A stretch of 64,000 nucleotides of DNA from Xanthobacteraceae bacterium (lineage in GTDB: Bacteria > Pseudomonadota > Alphaproteobacteria > Rhizobiales > Xanthobacteraceae), in contig JAIELW010000011.1 of assembly GCA_019752575.1 (NCBI GenBank), positions 202,574 through 266,573 of the forward strand, given 5' to 3'. The notes beneath the pieces were generated by a model. It did no database searches and was not told the origin of the DNA. It was given only the letters and a program-made list of their open reading frames with translations. Numbering within the stretch: the stretch's first letter is position 1; each line of letters starts with the position of its first letter. A program made the position numbers and the translations under genes. Positions 1 through 7,880 of this stretch are shown one piece after another.

Positions 1-1952
1 CGGGCGAAGCCGAGGACGACGAGGACGAGATTCTCGCCGAAGCGGTCGAAGAGGAAGACGCCGAGCCCGAGGCCGGGCCGCTGCAACGGGGCCGCGAGGT
101 CATCCGCGAATTCGTGAAGCTCGCGCCGGAATCTCCCGGCTGCTACCGGATGCTCGATACGTCCGGCGCCGTACTTTACGTCGGCAAAGCCAAGAACATC
201 CGCAAGCGCGTGACTTCTTATACGAGGCCCGAAGGACATTCGCGCCGCATCACGCGCATGATCGCCGCGACCGTGTCGATGGAACTGGTCACGACCTCGA
301 CCGAGACCGAAGCGCTGCTCTTGGAAGCGAACCTGATCAAGCGCTTCCGCCCCTACTATAATGTGCTGCTGCGCGACGATAAGTCGTTTCCTTATATCCT
401 GCTGACCGCCGGCCACCCCGCACCTGCAATCGCGAAGCATCGCGGCGCGCGCAACCGGCCCGGCGATTTCTTCGGTCCTTTTGCCTCCGCCGGTTCCGTG
501 AACCGCACCATCACCGCGCTCGAGCGCGCGTTCTTCCTGCGCTCCTGCTCGGATTCGGTTTACGAAAGCCGCACGCGGCCATGCCTGCTGTTTCAGATCA
601 AGCGCTGCTCAGCGCCCTGCACCGGCGAGATCGCGCTCGACGAGTACAACCGCATGGTCGGCGAGGCGCGCGATTTTCTTTCCGGCAAAAGCACCGCGGT
701 CAAAGACCACCTCGTGCGCGATATGCAGACTGCGTCCGAGGCGCTCGATTACGAAAAGGCGGCGGTGTTGCGTGACCGTCTCGCGGCGCTCTCGGCGATC
801 CAGTCGCACCAGGGCGTGCATCCGCGCAACACCGAAGAAGCGGACGTGTTCGCCGCCTACCAGCACGGCGGCATCACCTGCGTGCAGAGTTTCTTCGTGC
901 GCGGCTTCCAGAACTGGGGCAACCGCGCGCACTTCCCGCGCGCCGACAAATCGCTTGGCATCGAGGAGATTCTCGGACCCTTCCTCGCGCAGTTTTATGC
1001 CGACAAGGCGATCCCGAAACTGATCCTGCTCTCGCACAGGCCGGAAGAATACGATCTGCTGGTCGAGGCGCTTTCGGAAAAAGCCGGCCGCCGCATCGAG
1101 ATCGCGGTGCCGCAACGCGGAGAGAAATCCGAACTCATCGCGCACGCCCTGCAGAATGCGCGCGAAGCGCTGGAGCGCAGGCTTGCGGAATCTTCGTCGC
1201 AGCTTCGCCTGCTCAAGAGTCTCGCCGAAACTTTCGGTTTGCCGGCAACGCCGAAGCGCATCGAGGTCTACGACAATAGTCACATCATGGGGACGAACGC
1301 GGTCGGCGCGATGATCGTGGCCGGGCCTGAGGGATTTGCGAAAAACCAGTACCGCAAGTTCAACATCAAATCGCCGGACACCAAGACCGGCGACGACACC
1401 GGCATGATGCGCGAGGTGCTGAAACGCCGCTTCAAGCGGCTGCTCGACGAGAACCCGCGCGAGCAGCAGAACGAAAACGCCGAAACCGCGGGCGAAACCC
1501 CTTGGCCCGATCTGGTGATCGTGGACGGCGGCCTGCCGCAACTGAATGCCGCGCGGGAAGCAATGGCGGAAGCCGGCGTAAGCGATGTGCCGCTGCTTGC
1601 CGTGGCAAAGGGCCTCGACCGCGATGCCGGGCGCGAGTTGTTTCACATCGCGGGCCGCGAGCCGTTTCGTCTGCCGCCGCGCGATCCGGTGCTTTATTTT
1701 GTCGAACGGCTGCGCGACGAGGCGCATCGCTTCGCCATCGGCTCGCATCGCGCGCGCAGAAGCAAGGACATCGGCTCCACCGGCTTGCAGGAGATTCCAG
1801 GCGTCGGCCCGTCGCGCAAGCGCGCTCTATTGCATCACTTCGGGACCTTGCAGGCGATCGAGCAAGCCTCGCTTTCCGATCTGGAAAGCGTGCCCGGAAT
1901 CGACTCGCGGCTCGCAAAAGCGGTTTACGACTATTTCCATGCAGGCGGATGA
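1..1952 (+). CDS. uvrC: UvrABC excinuclease subunit C (5' end outside window)
   Basis: UvrC makes the dual incisions of nucleotide excision repair after recruitment by UvrB. The open frame continues to the window edge (first in-frame codon at base 3), so the GTG at 114 is internal and the true start lies outside. The visible order is an acidic Glu/Asp-rich leader (about 30 residues), a GIY-YIG nuclease domain ([14 protein letters not shown]), a UVR motif near base 730 ([13 protein letters not shown]), the RNase H-like endonuclease domain ([10 protein letters not shown] near 1265), and tandem helix-hairpin-helix motifs at the C-terminus ([13 protein letters not shown]). It is the first gene of a same-strand run with pgsA and moaD. 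Confidence 0.97.
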   Translation, partial: GEAEDDEDEILAEAVEEEDAEPEAGPLQRGREVIREFVKLAPESPGCYRMLDTSGAVLYVGKAKNIRKRVTSYTRPEGHSRRITRMIAATVSMELVTTSTETEALLLEANLIKRFRPYYNVLLRDDKSFPYILLTAGHPAPAIAKHRGARNRPGDFFGPFASAGSVNRTITALERAFFLRSCSDSVYESRTRPCLLFQIKRCSAPCTGEIALDEYNRMVGEARDFLSGKSTAVKDHLVRDMQTASEALDYEKAAVLRDRLAALSAIQSHQGVHPRNTEEADVFAAYQHGGITCVQSFFVRGFQNWGNRAHFPRADKSLGIEEILGPFLAQFYADKAIPKLILLSHRPEEYDLLVEALSEKAGRRIEIAVPQRGEKSELIAHALQNAREALERRLAESSSQLRLLKSLAETFGLPATPKRIEVYDNSHIMGTNAVGAMIVAGPEGFAKNQYRKFNIKSPDTKTGDDTGMMREVLKRRFKRLLDENPREQQNENAETAGETPWPDLVIVDGGLPQLNAAREAMAEAGVSDVPLLAVAKGLDRDAGRELFHIAGREPFRLPPRDPVLYFVERLRDEAHRFAIGSHRARRSKDIGSTGLQEIPGVGPSRKRALLHHFGTLQAIEQASLSDLESVPGIDSRLAKAVYDYFHAGG

Positions 1953-2043
1953 CTTCCATGCAGCTGCACAACGGCTGCATCCCGCGATGCCGCATTGACG
2001 CCATCGGCAGGGAGTGTCTTGCTCCTGCCAAATGGATTTCCGG

Positions 2044-2664
2044 ATGAATCAGACTCCCACCGCAGCAAGAGTGACGCCGGCGAAGGGCGGCTCGGCGTGG
2101 AGTCTTGCGAACATGCTGACCTACGGCCGCATCGCCGCTGTGCCCGCGGTCGCGGCTTGCCTGTTCGGAATCGCGGTGCTCGACGGCGGACTTTGGCTGC
2201 GCTGGGTCGCGCTTTCGATTTACATCGCCGCCGCCGTCACCGACTGGCTCGACGGCTGGGCCGCGCGCACCTACGGCCAGTTCTCGAGGCTCGGCCGCAT
2301 GCTCGATCCGATCGCAGACAAGCTGCTCGTTTCGTCCTGTCTGCTGATGCTCGCCGCCGACGGCACCATCCGCGGCTGGGCGCTCTGGGCCGCGATCATC
2401 ATTCTGTGCCGCGAGATTCTCGTCTCGGGCTTGCGCGAGTATCTCGCGGAGCTTCGTGTCAGCGTTCCGGTCACCAATCTCGCGAAATGGAAGACCGGGA
2501 TGCAGCTCGTCGCGGTCGGTTTTCTGATCGCGGGCGATGCCGGCGATGTGATCCTGCCCTTCACGTCGCTGATCGGGCTCGCGCTGCTCTGGATTTCCGC
2601 GATCCTCACGCTCTACACCGGCTATGATTACTTCCGCGCCGGGTCGAAACATCTGGTCGAATAG
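2044..2664 (+). CDS. pgsA: CDP-diacylglycerol--glycerol-3-phosphate 3-phosphatidyltransferase
   Basis: This inner-membrane enzyme makes phosphatidylglycerol phosphate, the committed step to phosphatidylglycerol and cardiolipin. The CDP-alcohol phosphotransferase signature DGxxAR-x8-GxxxD-xxxD is complete (DGWAAR, then G, D and D in GRMLDPIADK). Several hydrophobic segments fit a polytopic protein of about 206 residues, normal for PgsA. I chose ATG 2044 (MNQTPTAAR); an in-frame GTG at 2014 and ATG at 2032 would add short non-conserved leaders. The TAG stop at 2662-2664 lies in the first arm of the paired palindrome element that follows. Confidence 0.95.
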   Translation: MNQTPTAARVTPAKGGSAWSLANMLTYGRIAAVPAVAACLFGIAVLDGGLWLRWVALSIYIAAAVTDWLDGWAARTYGQFSRLGRMLDPIADKLLVSSCLLMLAADGTIRGWALWAAIIILCREILVSGLREYLAELRVSVPVTNLAKWKTGMQLVAVGFLIAGDAGDVILPFTSLIGLALLWISAILTLYTGYDYFRAGSKHLVE

Positions 2665-2826
2665 TGGAGTGGATTTGACATTCGCTAGTCGGCGCAACTT
2701 GCTCTCAAAGCGAATGTCAAATCCAAAACTCCACTATCAATTTAAAATTGCTAGTGGTCCTTTGATTCTAACATTCGCAAAGGACCGCGCCGAGACGGAA
2801 TGCGAATGTTAGAATCGGACCACTAG
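2661..2826. repeat. Paired bulged-palindrome element, copy 1
   Basis: Two long hairpins, 2661-2737 and 2751-2826, are joined by a 13-nt palindromic AT linker (caatttaaaattg). Stem 1 pairs agtggag/ggatttgacattcgct with its complement, and the right arm carries an extra 3-nt bulge. Stem 2 pairs ctagtggtcc/gattctaacattcgca, with the bulge (ttt) in the left arm. Both bulges face the linker. The element covers the pgsA stop codon and ends one base before the moaD start. The same architecture recurs near 14.1, 29.4 and 40.3 kb. Confidence 0.9.
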
Positions 2827-2827
2827 T

Positions 2828-3079
2828 ATGAAGATCGTTTATTTCGCCTGGCTGCGCGAGCGCCTCGACAAGACCGAAGAAGATGTGGATGTGCCCGCGT
2901 CCGTGCACACCATTGGCGATCTCATGATGTGGCTGAAATCGCGCGGCGAGGAATATGAGCTTGCCTTCGACAATCCGAAGGTGATCCGCGCCGCGATCGA
3001 CAAGACGCACGTGCGCCCGGAAACGAAGATCGCGGGCGCCAGCGAGATCGCATTCTTCCCGCCGATGACGGGGGGGTAG
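2828..3079 (+). CDS. moaD: Molybdopterin synthase sulfur-carrier subunit MoaD
   Basis: MoaD is the ubiquitin-like carrier whose C-terminal Gly-Gly is thiocarboxylated and donates sulfur to precursor Z within MPT synthase. The 83-residue protein has the right size and ends in FFPPMTGG, the diagnostic tail. The start is ATG 2828 because no other in-frame start fits. That ATG follows the closing arm of the paired palindrome, so the only SD-like bases (gga at about -10) are inside a stable stem, which could limit translation. The partner moaE lies 380 bp downstream, separated by a GIY-YIG element. Confidence 0.93.
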   Translation: MKIVYFAWLRERLDKTEEDVDVPASVHTIGDLMMWLKSRGEEYELAFDNPKVIRAAIDKTHVRPETKIAGASEIAFFPPMTGG

Positions 3080-3089
3080 CTGCTTTTCT

Positions 3090-3453
3090 GTCGTCCCCGC
3101 GAAGGCGGGGACCCATAGCCCCTGTGCCCGATGGAATACGCGGTCTACATTCTTGCCAGCAAGCGTCACGGCACACTCTACATCGGCGTTACGAATGATT
3201 TGAGCAGACGCCTGAGCGAGCACAGCCTCGGTAAAGGCTCGAAGTTTGTCCGTGACTACAAGGTGAATCGTCTCGTCCACGTAGAACTGTTTGACGACCC
3301 AGAGTCCGCCATTACTCGCGAGAAGCAACTGAAGAAATGGAATCGTGACTGGGAGATCAATTTGATCGAACGGGAAAATCCTGATTGGCAGGATCGGACT
3401 CCCGACCTAACTTAATCGCAGGGATTATGGGTCCCCGCCTTCGCGGGGACGAC
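3090..3453. mobile_element. GIY-YIG ORF unit with 37-bp inverted repeats, copy 1
   Basis: A left repeat at 3090-3126 (gtcgtccccgcgaaggcggg...) and a right repeat at 3417-3453 are inverted copies, matching at about 33 of 37 positions by my count. Each holds an internal palindrome (ccccgc-gaag-gcgggg). They bracket one ORF, the GIY-YIG protein at 3131-3415. The unit sits between moaD and moaE, genes usually adjacent. A second copy with similar ends is at 19892-20257. No target duplication was seen. Calling it mobile is inference. Confidence 0.7.
3131..3415 (+). CDS. GIY-YIG nuclease-domain protein (COG2827-like), copy 1
   Basis: This 94-residue protein is essentially one GIY-YIG domain: VYIL near residue 5, LYIG near residue 16, an Arg in LSRRLSEH, and a later Glu in TREKQLKKW followed by an Asn-rich tail. 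Small stand-alone GIY-YIG proteins are known as structure- or site-specific endonucleases, but the role of this subfamily is not established. It is about 81% identical by my count (76 of 94) to the second copy at 19935. Its base composition is less GC-rich than its neighbours. The surrounding inverted repeats suggest that it acts on them, which is inference. Confidence 0.88.
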   Translation: MEYAVYILASKRHGTLYIGVTNDLSRRLSEHSLGKGSKFVRDYKVNRLVHVELFDDPESAITREKQLKKWNRDWEINLIERENPDWQDRTPDLT

Positions 3454-3457
3454 GAAG

Positions 3458-3919
3458 ATGAAGAGCGTGGAAACGGTCATCATTACAACCTTGGCAATCG
3501 ACACGAACGCCGAGACGAAGGCCGTTTCCGAAGCCGGCGGCAATATCGGCGCGGTCGTGACCTTCTCCGGCATCTGCCGCGCGGACGAGAAGGGCGGCAA
3601 AATCTCGGCGCTGTTCCTCGAACATTATCCGGGCATGGCCGAGCAGGAGATCGGCAAGCATGTCGAGGAAGCGAATCGGCGCTGGCCGCTTCTCGCCGCG
3701 CGTGTCGTGCATCGCGTCGGCCGCATCGAACCCGGCGAAACCATCGTCTTCGTCGCGACAGCCTCCGCGCATCGCGAGGCCGCGTTTCAGGCCGCCGAAT
3801 TCATCATGGATTACCTGAAAACGAGCGCGCCGTTCTGGAAACGGACCGAAGGCGGCGGACGCGAAGCCTGGGTCGATGCGAACGAGAAAGACGAGCGCGC
3901 GGCTGCACGCTGGAAGTAA
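3458..3919 (+). CDS. moaE: Molybdopterin synthase catalytic subunit MoaE
   Basis: MoaE forms the MPT synthase heterotetramer with MoaD and inserts sulfur into precursor Z. Family hallmarks are visible: a FSGICR segment near residue 33, the LEHYPGM segment, VVHRVGRIEPGE, and the active-site lysines in KTSAPFWK (residues 121 and 128, equivalent to E. coli K119/K126). Length (153 aa) is normal. ATG 3458 begins only 4 nt after the right inverted repeat of the GIY-YIG unit, so its leader is mostly repeat sequence and no strong Shine-Dalgarno is present. Confidence 0.95.
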   Translation: MKSVETVIITTLAIDTNAETKAVSEAGGNIGAVVTFSGICRADEKGGKISALFLEHYPGMAEQEIGKHVEEANRRWPLLAARVVHRVGRIEPGETIVFVATASAHREAAFQAAEFIMDYLKTSAPFWKRTEGGGREAWVDANEKDERAAARWK

Positions 3920-3928
3920 ATCTTTTTC

Positions 3929-4016
3929 GTCATCGCCGGGCTTGTCCCGGCCATCCACGCCTTAGCAGCATCGAAGCCCTAAAGACGTGGATGCCCGGCA
4001 CAAGGCCGGGCATGAC
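3929..4016. repeat. Intergenic palindromic repeat (cgggcttgtcccgg family)
   Basis: Two facing palindromes, catcgccgggcttgtcccgg and cccggcacaaggccgggcatgac, surround a central stretch with atccacgcctta/agacgtggat complementarity. It lies between the convergent stops of moaE and ilvE and could end both transcripts. Relatives are at 11912, 26397 and 63972. Confidence 0.85.
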
Positions 4017-4049
4017 GCTCTAAATTGCTGGAACGCGGGGTGAAAAAAC

Positions 4050-4937
4050 TTATGCCGCCTTCTGCTTCGGCTGCACTGCCGTGGTGTAGTCGTCCATCAG
4101 CGTCTGCGTGATCTTCGACGGCGTGAACTTCCAGTCGCCGATTTCGGACACCGCCGTCACTTCCGCAGCGGTGCCGGTGATGAAGCATTCGGTGAAGCCC
4201 GAAAGCTCTTCCGGCTTGATGTGGCGCTCGATCACTTCATAGCCGCGGCGCCTTGCGAGTTCGACCACCGTGCGGCGCGTGATGCCGTCGAGGAAGCAGT
4301 CCGGCGTCGGCGTGTGAATCTTGCCGTCCTGCACGAAGAACATATTCGCGCCGGTGCATTCGGCGACGAAGCCGCGATAGTCGTACATCATCGCATCGGC
4401 GTAGCCTTTACGCTCGGCCTGATGCTTCGAGATCGTGCAGATCATATAGAGGCCGGCCGCTTTCGCCTTGCAAGGGATCGTCGCCGGATCGGGGCGGCGA
4501 TACGTAGCCACGTCGAGACGGATGCCTTTCAGCCGCTGCGCCGGATCGAAATAGCTCGGCCATTCCCAGGTCGCGATCGCGAGATGGATTTTGTTGTTCT
4601 GCGCCGAGACGCCCATCATCTCGGAGCCCCGCCACGCGACCGGGCGCACATAGGCGTCCTTCTGGCCGTTGGTTTTCAGCACCAGCTTCTTGGCTTCGTC
4701 GATCTGCGCGACCGAATACGGGATTTCGAAGTCGAGCAACTCGGCGGACTTCTTCAGCCGCTCGGAATGCTCGGTGCATTTGAAGATTTCGCCGCCGTAA
4801 GCGCGCTCGCCTTCGAACACGCAGCTCGCGTAATGCAGGCCATGCGACAAGACGTGGAGGTTGGCGCTCTCCCACGGCACGAGATTGCCGTCGTACCAGA
4901 TCTTTCCGGGACGTTTGTCGAAGGGTTCACCGGCCAT
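4050..4937 (-). CDS. ilvE: Branched-chain amino acid aminotransferase
   Basis: A fold-type IV PLP transaminase for the final step of Leu/Ile/Val synthesis, or the first step of their breakdown, using glutamate/2-oxoglutarate. The N-terminus has the typical IWYDGNLVPWESAN segment and LHYASCVFEGERAY. The PLP lysine is expected at K159 (PCKAKAAGLYM), and the C-terminal phosphate-binding loop FITGTAAEVTAV is intact. It has 295 residues, usual for the family. The start is supported by GAGGAG about 9 nt upstream of ATG 4937. It diverges from the MarR gene at 5141. Confidence 0.93.
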   Translation of the reverse strand: MAGEPFDKRPGKIWYDGNLVPWESANLHVLSHGLHYASCVFEGERAYGGEIFKCTEHSERLKKSAELLDFEIPYSVAQIDEAKKLVLKTNGQKDAYVRPVAWRGSEMMGVSAQNNKIHLAIATWEWPSYFDPAQRLKGIRLDVATYRRPDPATIPCKAKAAGLYMICTISKHQAERKGYADAMMYDYRGFVAECTGANMFFVQDGKIHTPTPDCFLDGITRRTVVELARRRGYEVIERHIKPEELSGFTECFITGTAAEVTAVSEIGDWKFTPSKITQTLMDDYTTAVQPKQKAA

Positions 4938-5140
4938 TGGCGTTGCTCCTCACACGCGAGCCTTCATTCGGCTCTGACTTTCGGGCTTTTGCCTCGCTGG
5001 CCGACACCCGTTATGTTTCGGCCAATGAGAGCGGTTCTCTCCGTCTCGCGCAATGATCGTAACGGCAGCCGAGGGGCTTTCGGTACGATCCTTTCGCAAA
5101 AACGGCACTCTCGGTAACAATCAAACGAAAATAAGTCAAT

Positions 5141-5683
5141 ATGGCTGACGTAAACGTCTCAACGCTCCCCATTAGCCCCAAGGGCGCCGGAAAAGCTGAT
5201 GATTCTCAAGGCAATGAGGGCATCCCGGCGGTCGAGCTGATCGAGCTTCTGTTCTTCGCCTACCGAGATTTCGTAGGCGACGCGGACGAGCTTCTGGCCC
5301 GCCTCGGCTTCGGCCGGGCCCACCACCGGGTCGTGCATTTCGTGAACCGCCATCCGGGCATGCGGGTCGCGGACCTTCTTGCGGTGCTGAAAATCACCAA
5401 GCAGAGCTTAGGGCGCGTGCTGCGCGAACTCGTGGACAACGGCTACATCCAGCAGAAGGCCGGCGACACCGACCGCCGCGAACGTCTGCTGTATGTCGCG
5501 CCCAAGGGCGAAGAATTGGCACGCCAGCTCGTCGCGCTGCAGACGCGCCGTTTCGCCCGCGCGTTCAACGAATGCGGACCCGGCGCGCGTGCCGAAGCCC
5601 GCAAATTCCTCGCCTCCATGATCGATCCGGAATCGCGCGAGGAAGTCGAGCGGCTGATTTCGCGCGCGAACGCGAAAAAGTGA
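5141..5683 (+). CDS. petP: MarR-family transcriptional regulator, PetP-like
   Basis: A 180-residue winged-helix protein. The DNA-binding region includes LGFGRAHHRVVHFVNRHPG followed by VADLLAVLKITKQSLGRVLRELVDNGYI (about residues 50-105) and the wing GDTDRRERLLYV. It lies 8 nt upstream of an OmpR-type response regulator and then a histidine kinase. In Rhodobacter capsulatus petP (MarR-like) and petR (OmpR-like) are paired and lie next to the bc1 genes. Here petABC are 16 kb away, so the name rests on family resemblance and pairing. A generic MarR regulator is the alternative. Confidence 0.75.
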   Translation: MADVNVSTLPISPKGAGKADDSQGNEGIPAVELIELLFFAYRDFVGDADELLARLGFGRAHHRVVHFVNRHPGMRVADLLAVLKITKQSLGRVLRELVDNGYIQQKAGDTDRRERLLYVAPKGEELARQLVALQTRRFARAFNECGPGARAEARKFLASMIDPESREEVERLISRANAKK

Positions 5684-5691
5684 GCGGCGAC

Positions 5692-6399
5692 ATGAACAAG
5701 CCGCTGCAGCCGCCTTCAGACGACGCTCCCCACCTTCTCGTGGTCGACGACGACCAGCGCATCCGCGAACTCTTGTCGCGCTACCTCGCCGATCACGCAT
5801 ACCGGGTGACGACCGCTTCCGACGCCGCCGATGCGCGCGTCAAACTCGGCGGCATGGCCTTCGACATGCTCGTCCTCGACGTGATGATGCCGGGCGAAAC
5901 CGGCCTCGAGCTTGCAAAATCGATTCGCGAAACTTCGGACGTGCCGATCCTGATGCTGACCGCGCGCGCGGAAACTTCGGACCGCATCGCCGGCCTCGAA
6001 GCCGGCGTGGACGACTATCTGCCGAAGCCGTTCGACCCGCGCGAGTTGCTCTTGCGCATCAACAGCGTCCTGCGCCGCGCGGCGACCCCCGCGGTTCCGG
6101 CGGTCGAGAGCGTCCGCTTCGGCGAATACGAGTTTCAGCTCGAACGCGGCGATCTCACGAAAAACGGCGAGCCGGTGCGCATCACCGACCGCGAATGCGA
6201 CATGCTGCGCGTGCTGGCGCTGCGCGCGGGCGACACGGTGCCGAGACAGGACCTCGTAGCACCGGGCGGCGACGCCTCCGACCGCGCGGTGGACGTGCAG
6301 ATCAATCGCTTGCGCCGCAAGATCGAAAAGGATCCCGCCGATCCTGTCTACCTGCGCACGGTGCGCGGCGTCGGTTATCGGCTCCTGGTAGCGCCGTGA
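5692..6399 (+). CDS. petR: OmpR-family response regulator, PetR-like
   Basis: A two-domain response regulator of 235 residues. The receiver has the acidic pair in LLVVDDDQRIR, phospho-acceptor Asp63 (LVLDVMMPGETG), a conserved Thr in MLTARAE and Lys in YLPKPFDP. The C-terminal winged helix ends in VDVQINRLRRKIE and VRGVGYRL. ATG 5692 follows the MarR stop by 8 nt; an upstream in-frame start would lie inside the MarR gene. The stop TGA overlaps the kinase GTG start, so the kinase is its likely partner. Confidence 0.9.
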   Translation: MNKPLQPPSDDAPHLLVVDDDQRIRELLSRYLADHAYRVTTASDAADARVKLGGMAFDMLVLDVMMPGETGLELAKSIRETSDVPILMLTARAETSDRIAGLEAGVDDYLPKPFDPRELLLRINSVLRRAATPAVPAVESVRFGEYEFQLERGDLTKNGEPVRITDRECDMLRVLALRAGDTVPRQDLVAPGGDASDRAVDVQINRLRRKIEKDPADPVYLRTVRGVGYRLLVAP

Positions 6400-7784
6400 C
6401 CTCGATCGACGCAGGCATCCGCGGAATCAAATCGATCTTCAGCCGGGTCGGCGACAGCTACGACCGCATCGGCACCTGGCTGAACGCACGCCTGCCGAAA
6501 GGCCTTTACGCCCGCACGCTTCTCATCCTGCTGACGCCGATCGTGCTCCTGCAGTCGGTGCTGATGTTCGTCTTCATGGAGCGGCACTGGAACGTCGTTA
6601 CCCAGCGCCTCTCCGCCGCCGTCTCGCGCGACATCGCTTCGCTGATCGATGTCTATCAGCAATATCCGCAGGACAAGGACGCCGCGTTTCTCCGCAAGAT
6701 GGCAAGCGACCGGCTCGGTCTCACGGTCGAACTCCTGCCCGACGCAGACCTGCCGCCACCGGGACCAAAGCCGTTTTTCTCGCCGCTCGACAGCGCGCTC
6801 TCGCGCGAGATCGGCACGCTGATCCAGCGGCCGTTCTGGATCGATACGGTCGGCAACTCCAACGTCATCGAAATCCGCATCAAGCTCGACAAGAACGTGT
6901 TCCGCGTTTTCGCGCCGCGCAATCACGCTTACGCCTCGAACTCGCACATCTTCATCATGTGGATGCTCGGCACCTCGCTGGTGCTGATTTTTATTTCGAT
7001 CCTGTTCCTGCGCAACCAGATCAAGCCGATCCTTCAGCTTGCCGAAGCGGCGGAAGCCTTCGGCAAGGGCCGCGAAGTCCCGAACTTCCGGCCGCGCGGC
7101 GCCACCGAAGTGCGGCGCGCGGCGGCGGCATTCCTCGAAATGAAACGCCGCATCGAGCGTCAGATCGAGCAGCGCACCACGATGCTCGCGGGCGTCTCGC
7201 ACGACATGCGCACGGTGCTGACGCGTTTCAAGCTCGAACTCGCGTTCCTGCCGGAAGGTCCCGAAATCGAAGCCATGCGCCGCGACGTCGACGAATTGCA
7301 GAACATGCTGGAAGCCTATCTCTCGTTCGCACGCGGAGAATCCGGCGAAGGCCCCGGCATGCTCGACGCCTCCGAGATGCTGAAAGAACTTGCCGCTCAC
7401 GTTGAGCGCCAAGGCCGCAAGGCGACCGCGACCTTCGCGGGCCCGCCGATCGTGCAGGCGCGGAAAGAAGCGCTGCGCCGCTGTGTCGCGAACCTCGTTG
7501 CGAACGCGATCCGCTACGGCAAGAACATCTCGCTCTCCGGCAAGCGCGAACCGCGCTGGCTTGAAATTTCGGTGGAGGACGACGGCCCCGGCATTCCCGC
7601 CGACAAGCGCGAAGATGTTTTCCGCCCATTTCTCCGCTTGGATGCCTCGCGCAATCAGGACCAGGGCAACAGCGGTCTCGGACTGTCCATCGCGCGCGAC
7701 ATCGCGATCGCGCATGGCGGCGATATTTTCCTGAGCGACAGTTCGCTCGGCGGCCTGCGCGCGACGGTGAGAATTCCTGCTTAA
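6396..7784 (+). CDS. EnvZ-like membrane sensor histidine kinase
   Basis: A 462-residue kinase starting at GTG 6396, overlapping the response regulator stop (GTGA). TM1 is about residues 38-60 and TM2 about 183-203, bounding a periplasmic loop of about 120 residues. A HAMP region with NQIKPILQLAEAAEAFGKG follows, then an H-box with His269 (GVSHDMRTVLTRFK), an N-box (RCVANLVANAIRYG), and DDGPGIP and GLGLSIA ATP-lid motifs. The H-box has Thr-Val-Leu-Thr where EnvZ-type kinases usually have Thr-Pro-Leu-Thr. The signal sensed is unknown. It probably phosphorylates the adjacent regulator. Confidence 0.92.
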   Translation: MTSIDAGIRGIKSIFSRVGDSYDRIGTWLNARLPKGLYARTLLILLTPIVLLQSVLMFVFMERHWNVVTQRLSAAVSRDIASLIDVYQQYPQDKDAAFLRKMASDRLGLTVELLPDADLPPPGPKPFFSPLDSALSREIGTLIQRPFWIDTVGNSNVIEIRIKLDKNVFRVFAPRNHAYASNSHIFIMWMLGTSLVLIFISILFLRNQIKPILQLAEAAEAFGKGREVPNFRPRGATEVRRAAAAFLEMKRRIERQIEQRTTMLAGVSHDMRTVLTRFKLELAFLPEGPEIEAMRRDVDELQNMLEAYLSFARGESGEGPGMLDASEMLKELAAHVERQGRKATATFAGPPIVQARKEALRRCVANLVANAIRYGKNISLSGKREPRWLEISVEDDGPGIPADKREDVFRPFLRLDASRNQDQGNSGLGLSIARDIAIAHGGDIFLSDSSLGGLRATVRIPA

Positions 7785-7785
7785 T

Positions 7786-7880
7786 CGTCGTCCCGACCGA
7801 GCGAAGCGAGAGCCGGGACCGCTATCGGTAAGATGCGGACGATCCCGGATATTTCGCTGTGCGAAATTCCGGGATGACGA
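7786..7880. repeat. Intergenic palindromic repeat (gtcgtcccg...gggatgacga)
   Basis: The left palindrome cgtcgtcccgaccgagcgaa...ccgggacc and right palindrome gatcccggatatttcgc...gaaattccgggatgacga face each other around a short spacer. It fills the gap between the convergent kinase and csaA stops and abuts the csaA stop codon. A near-identical pair occurs at 9024-9126. Confidence 0.85.

Noticed and set aside
609..1748. Long open frame of 379 codons on the minus strand inside uvrC
   Set aside because: It is antisense to a certain gene in GC-rich DNA, where long shadow frames are common; the product has no domain and is rich in Arg and His.
4938..5140. Riboswitch or attenuator before ilvE or the MarR gene
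   Set aside because: I saw no leader peptide, T-box or terminator/antiterminator pair; only ordinary divergent promoter space.
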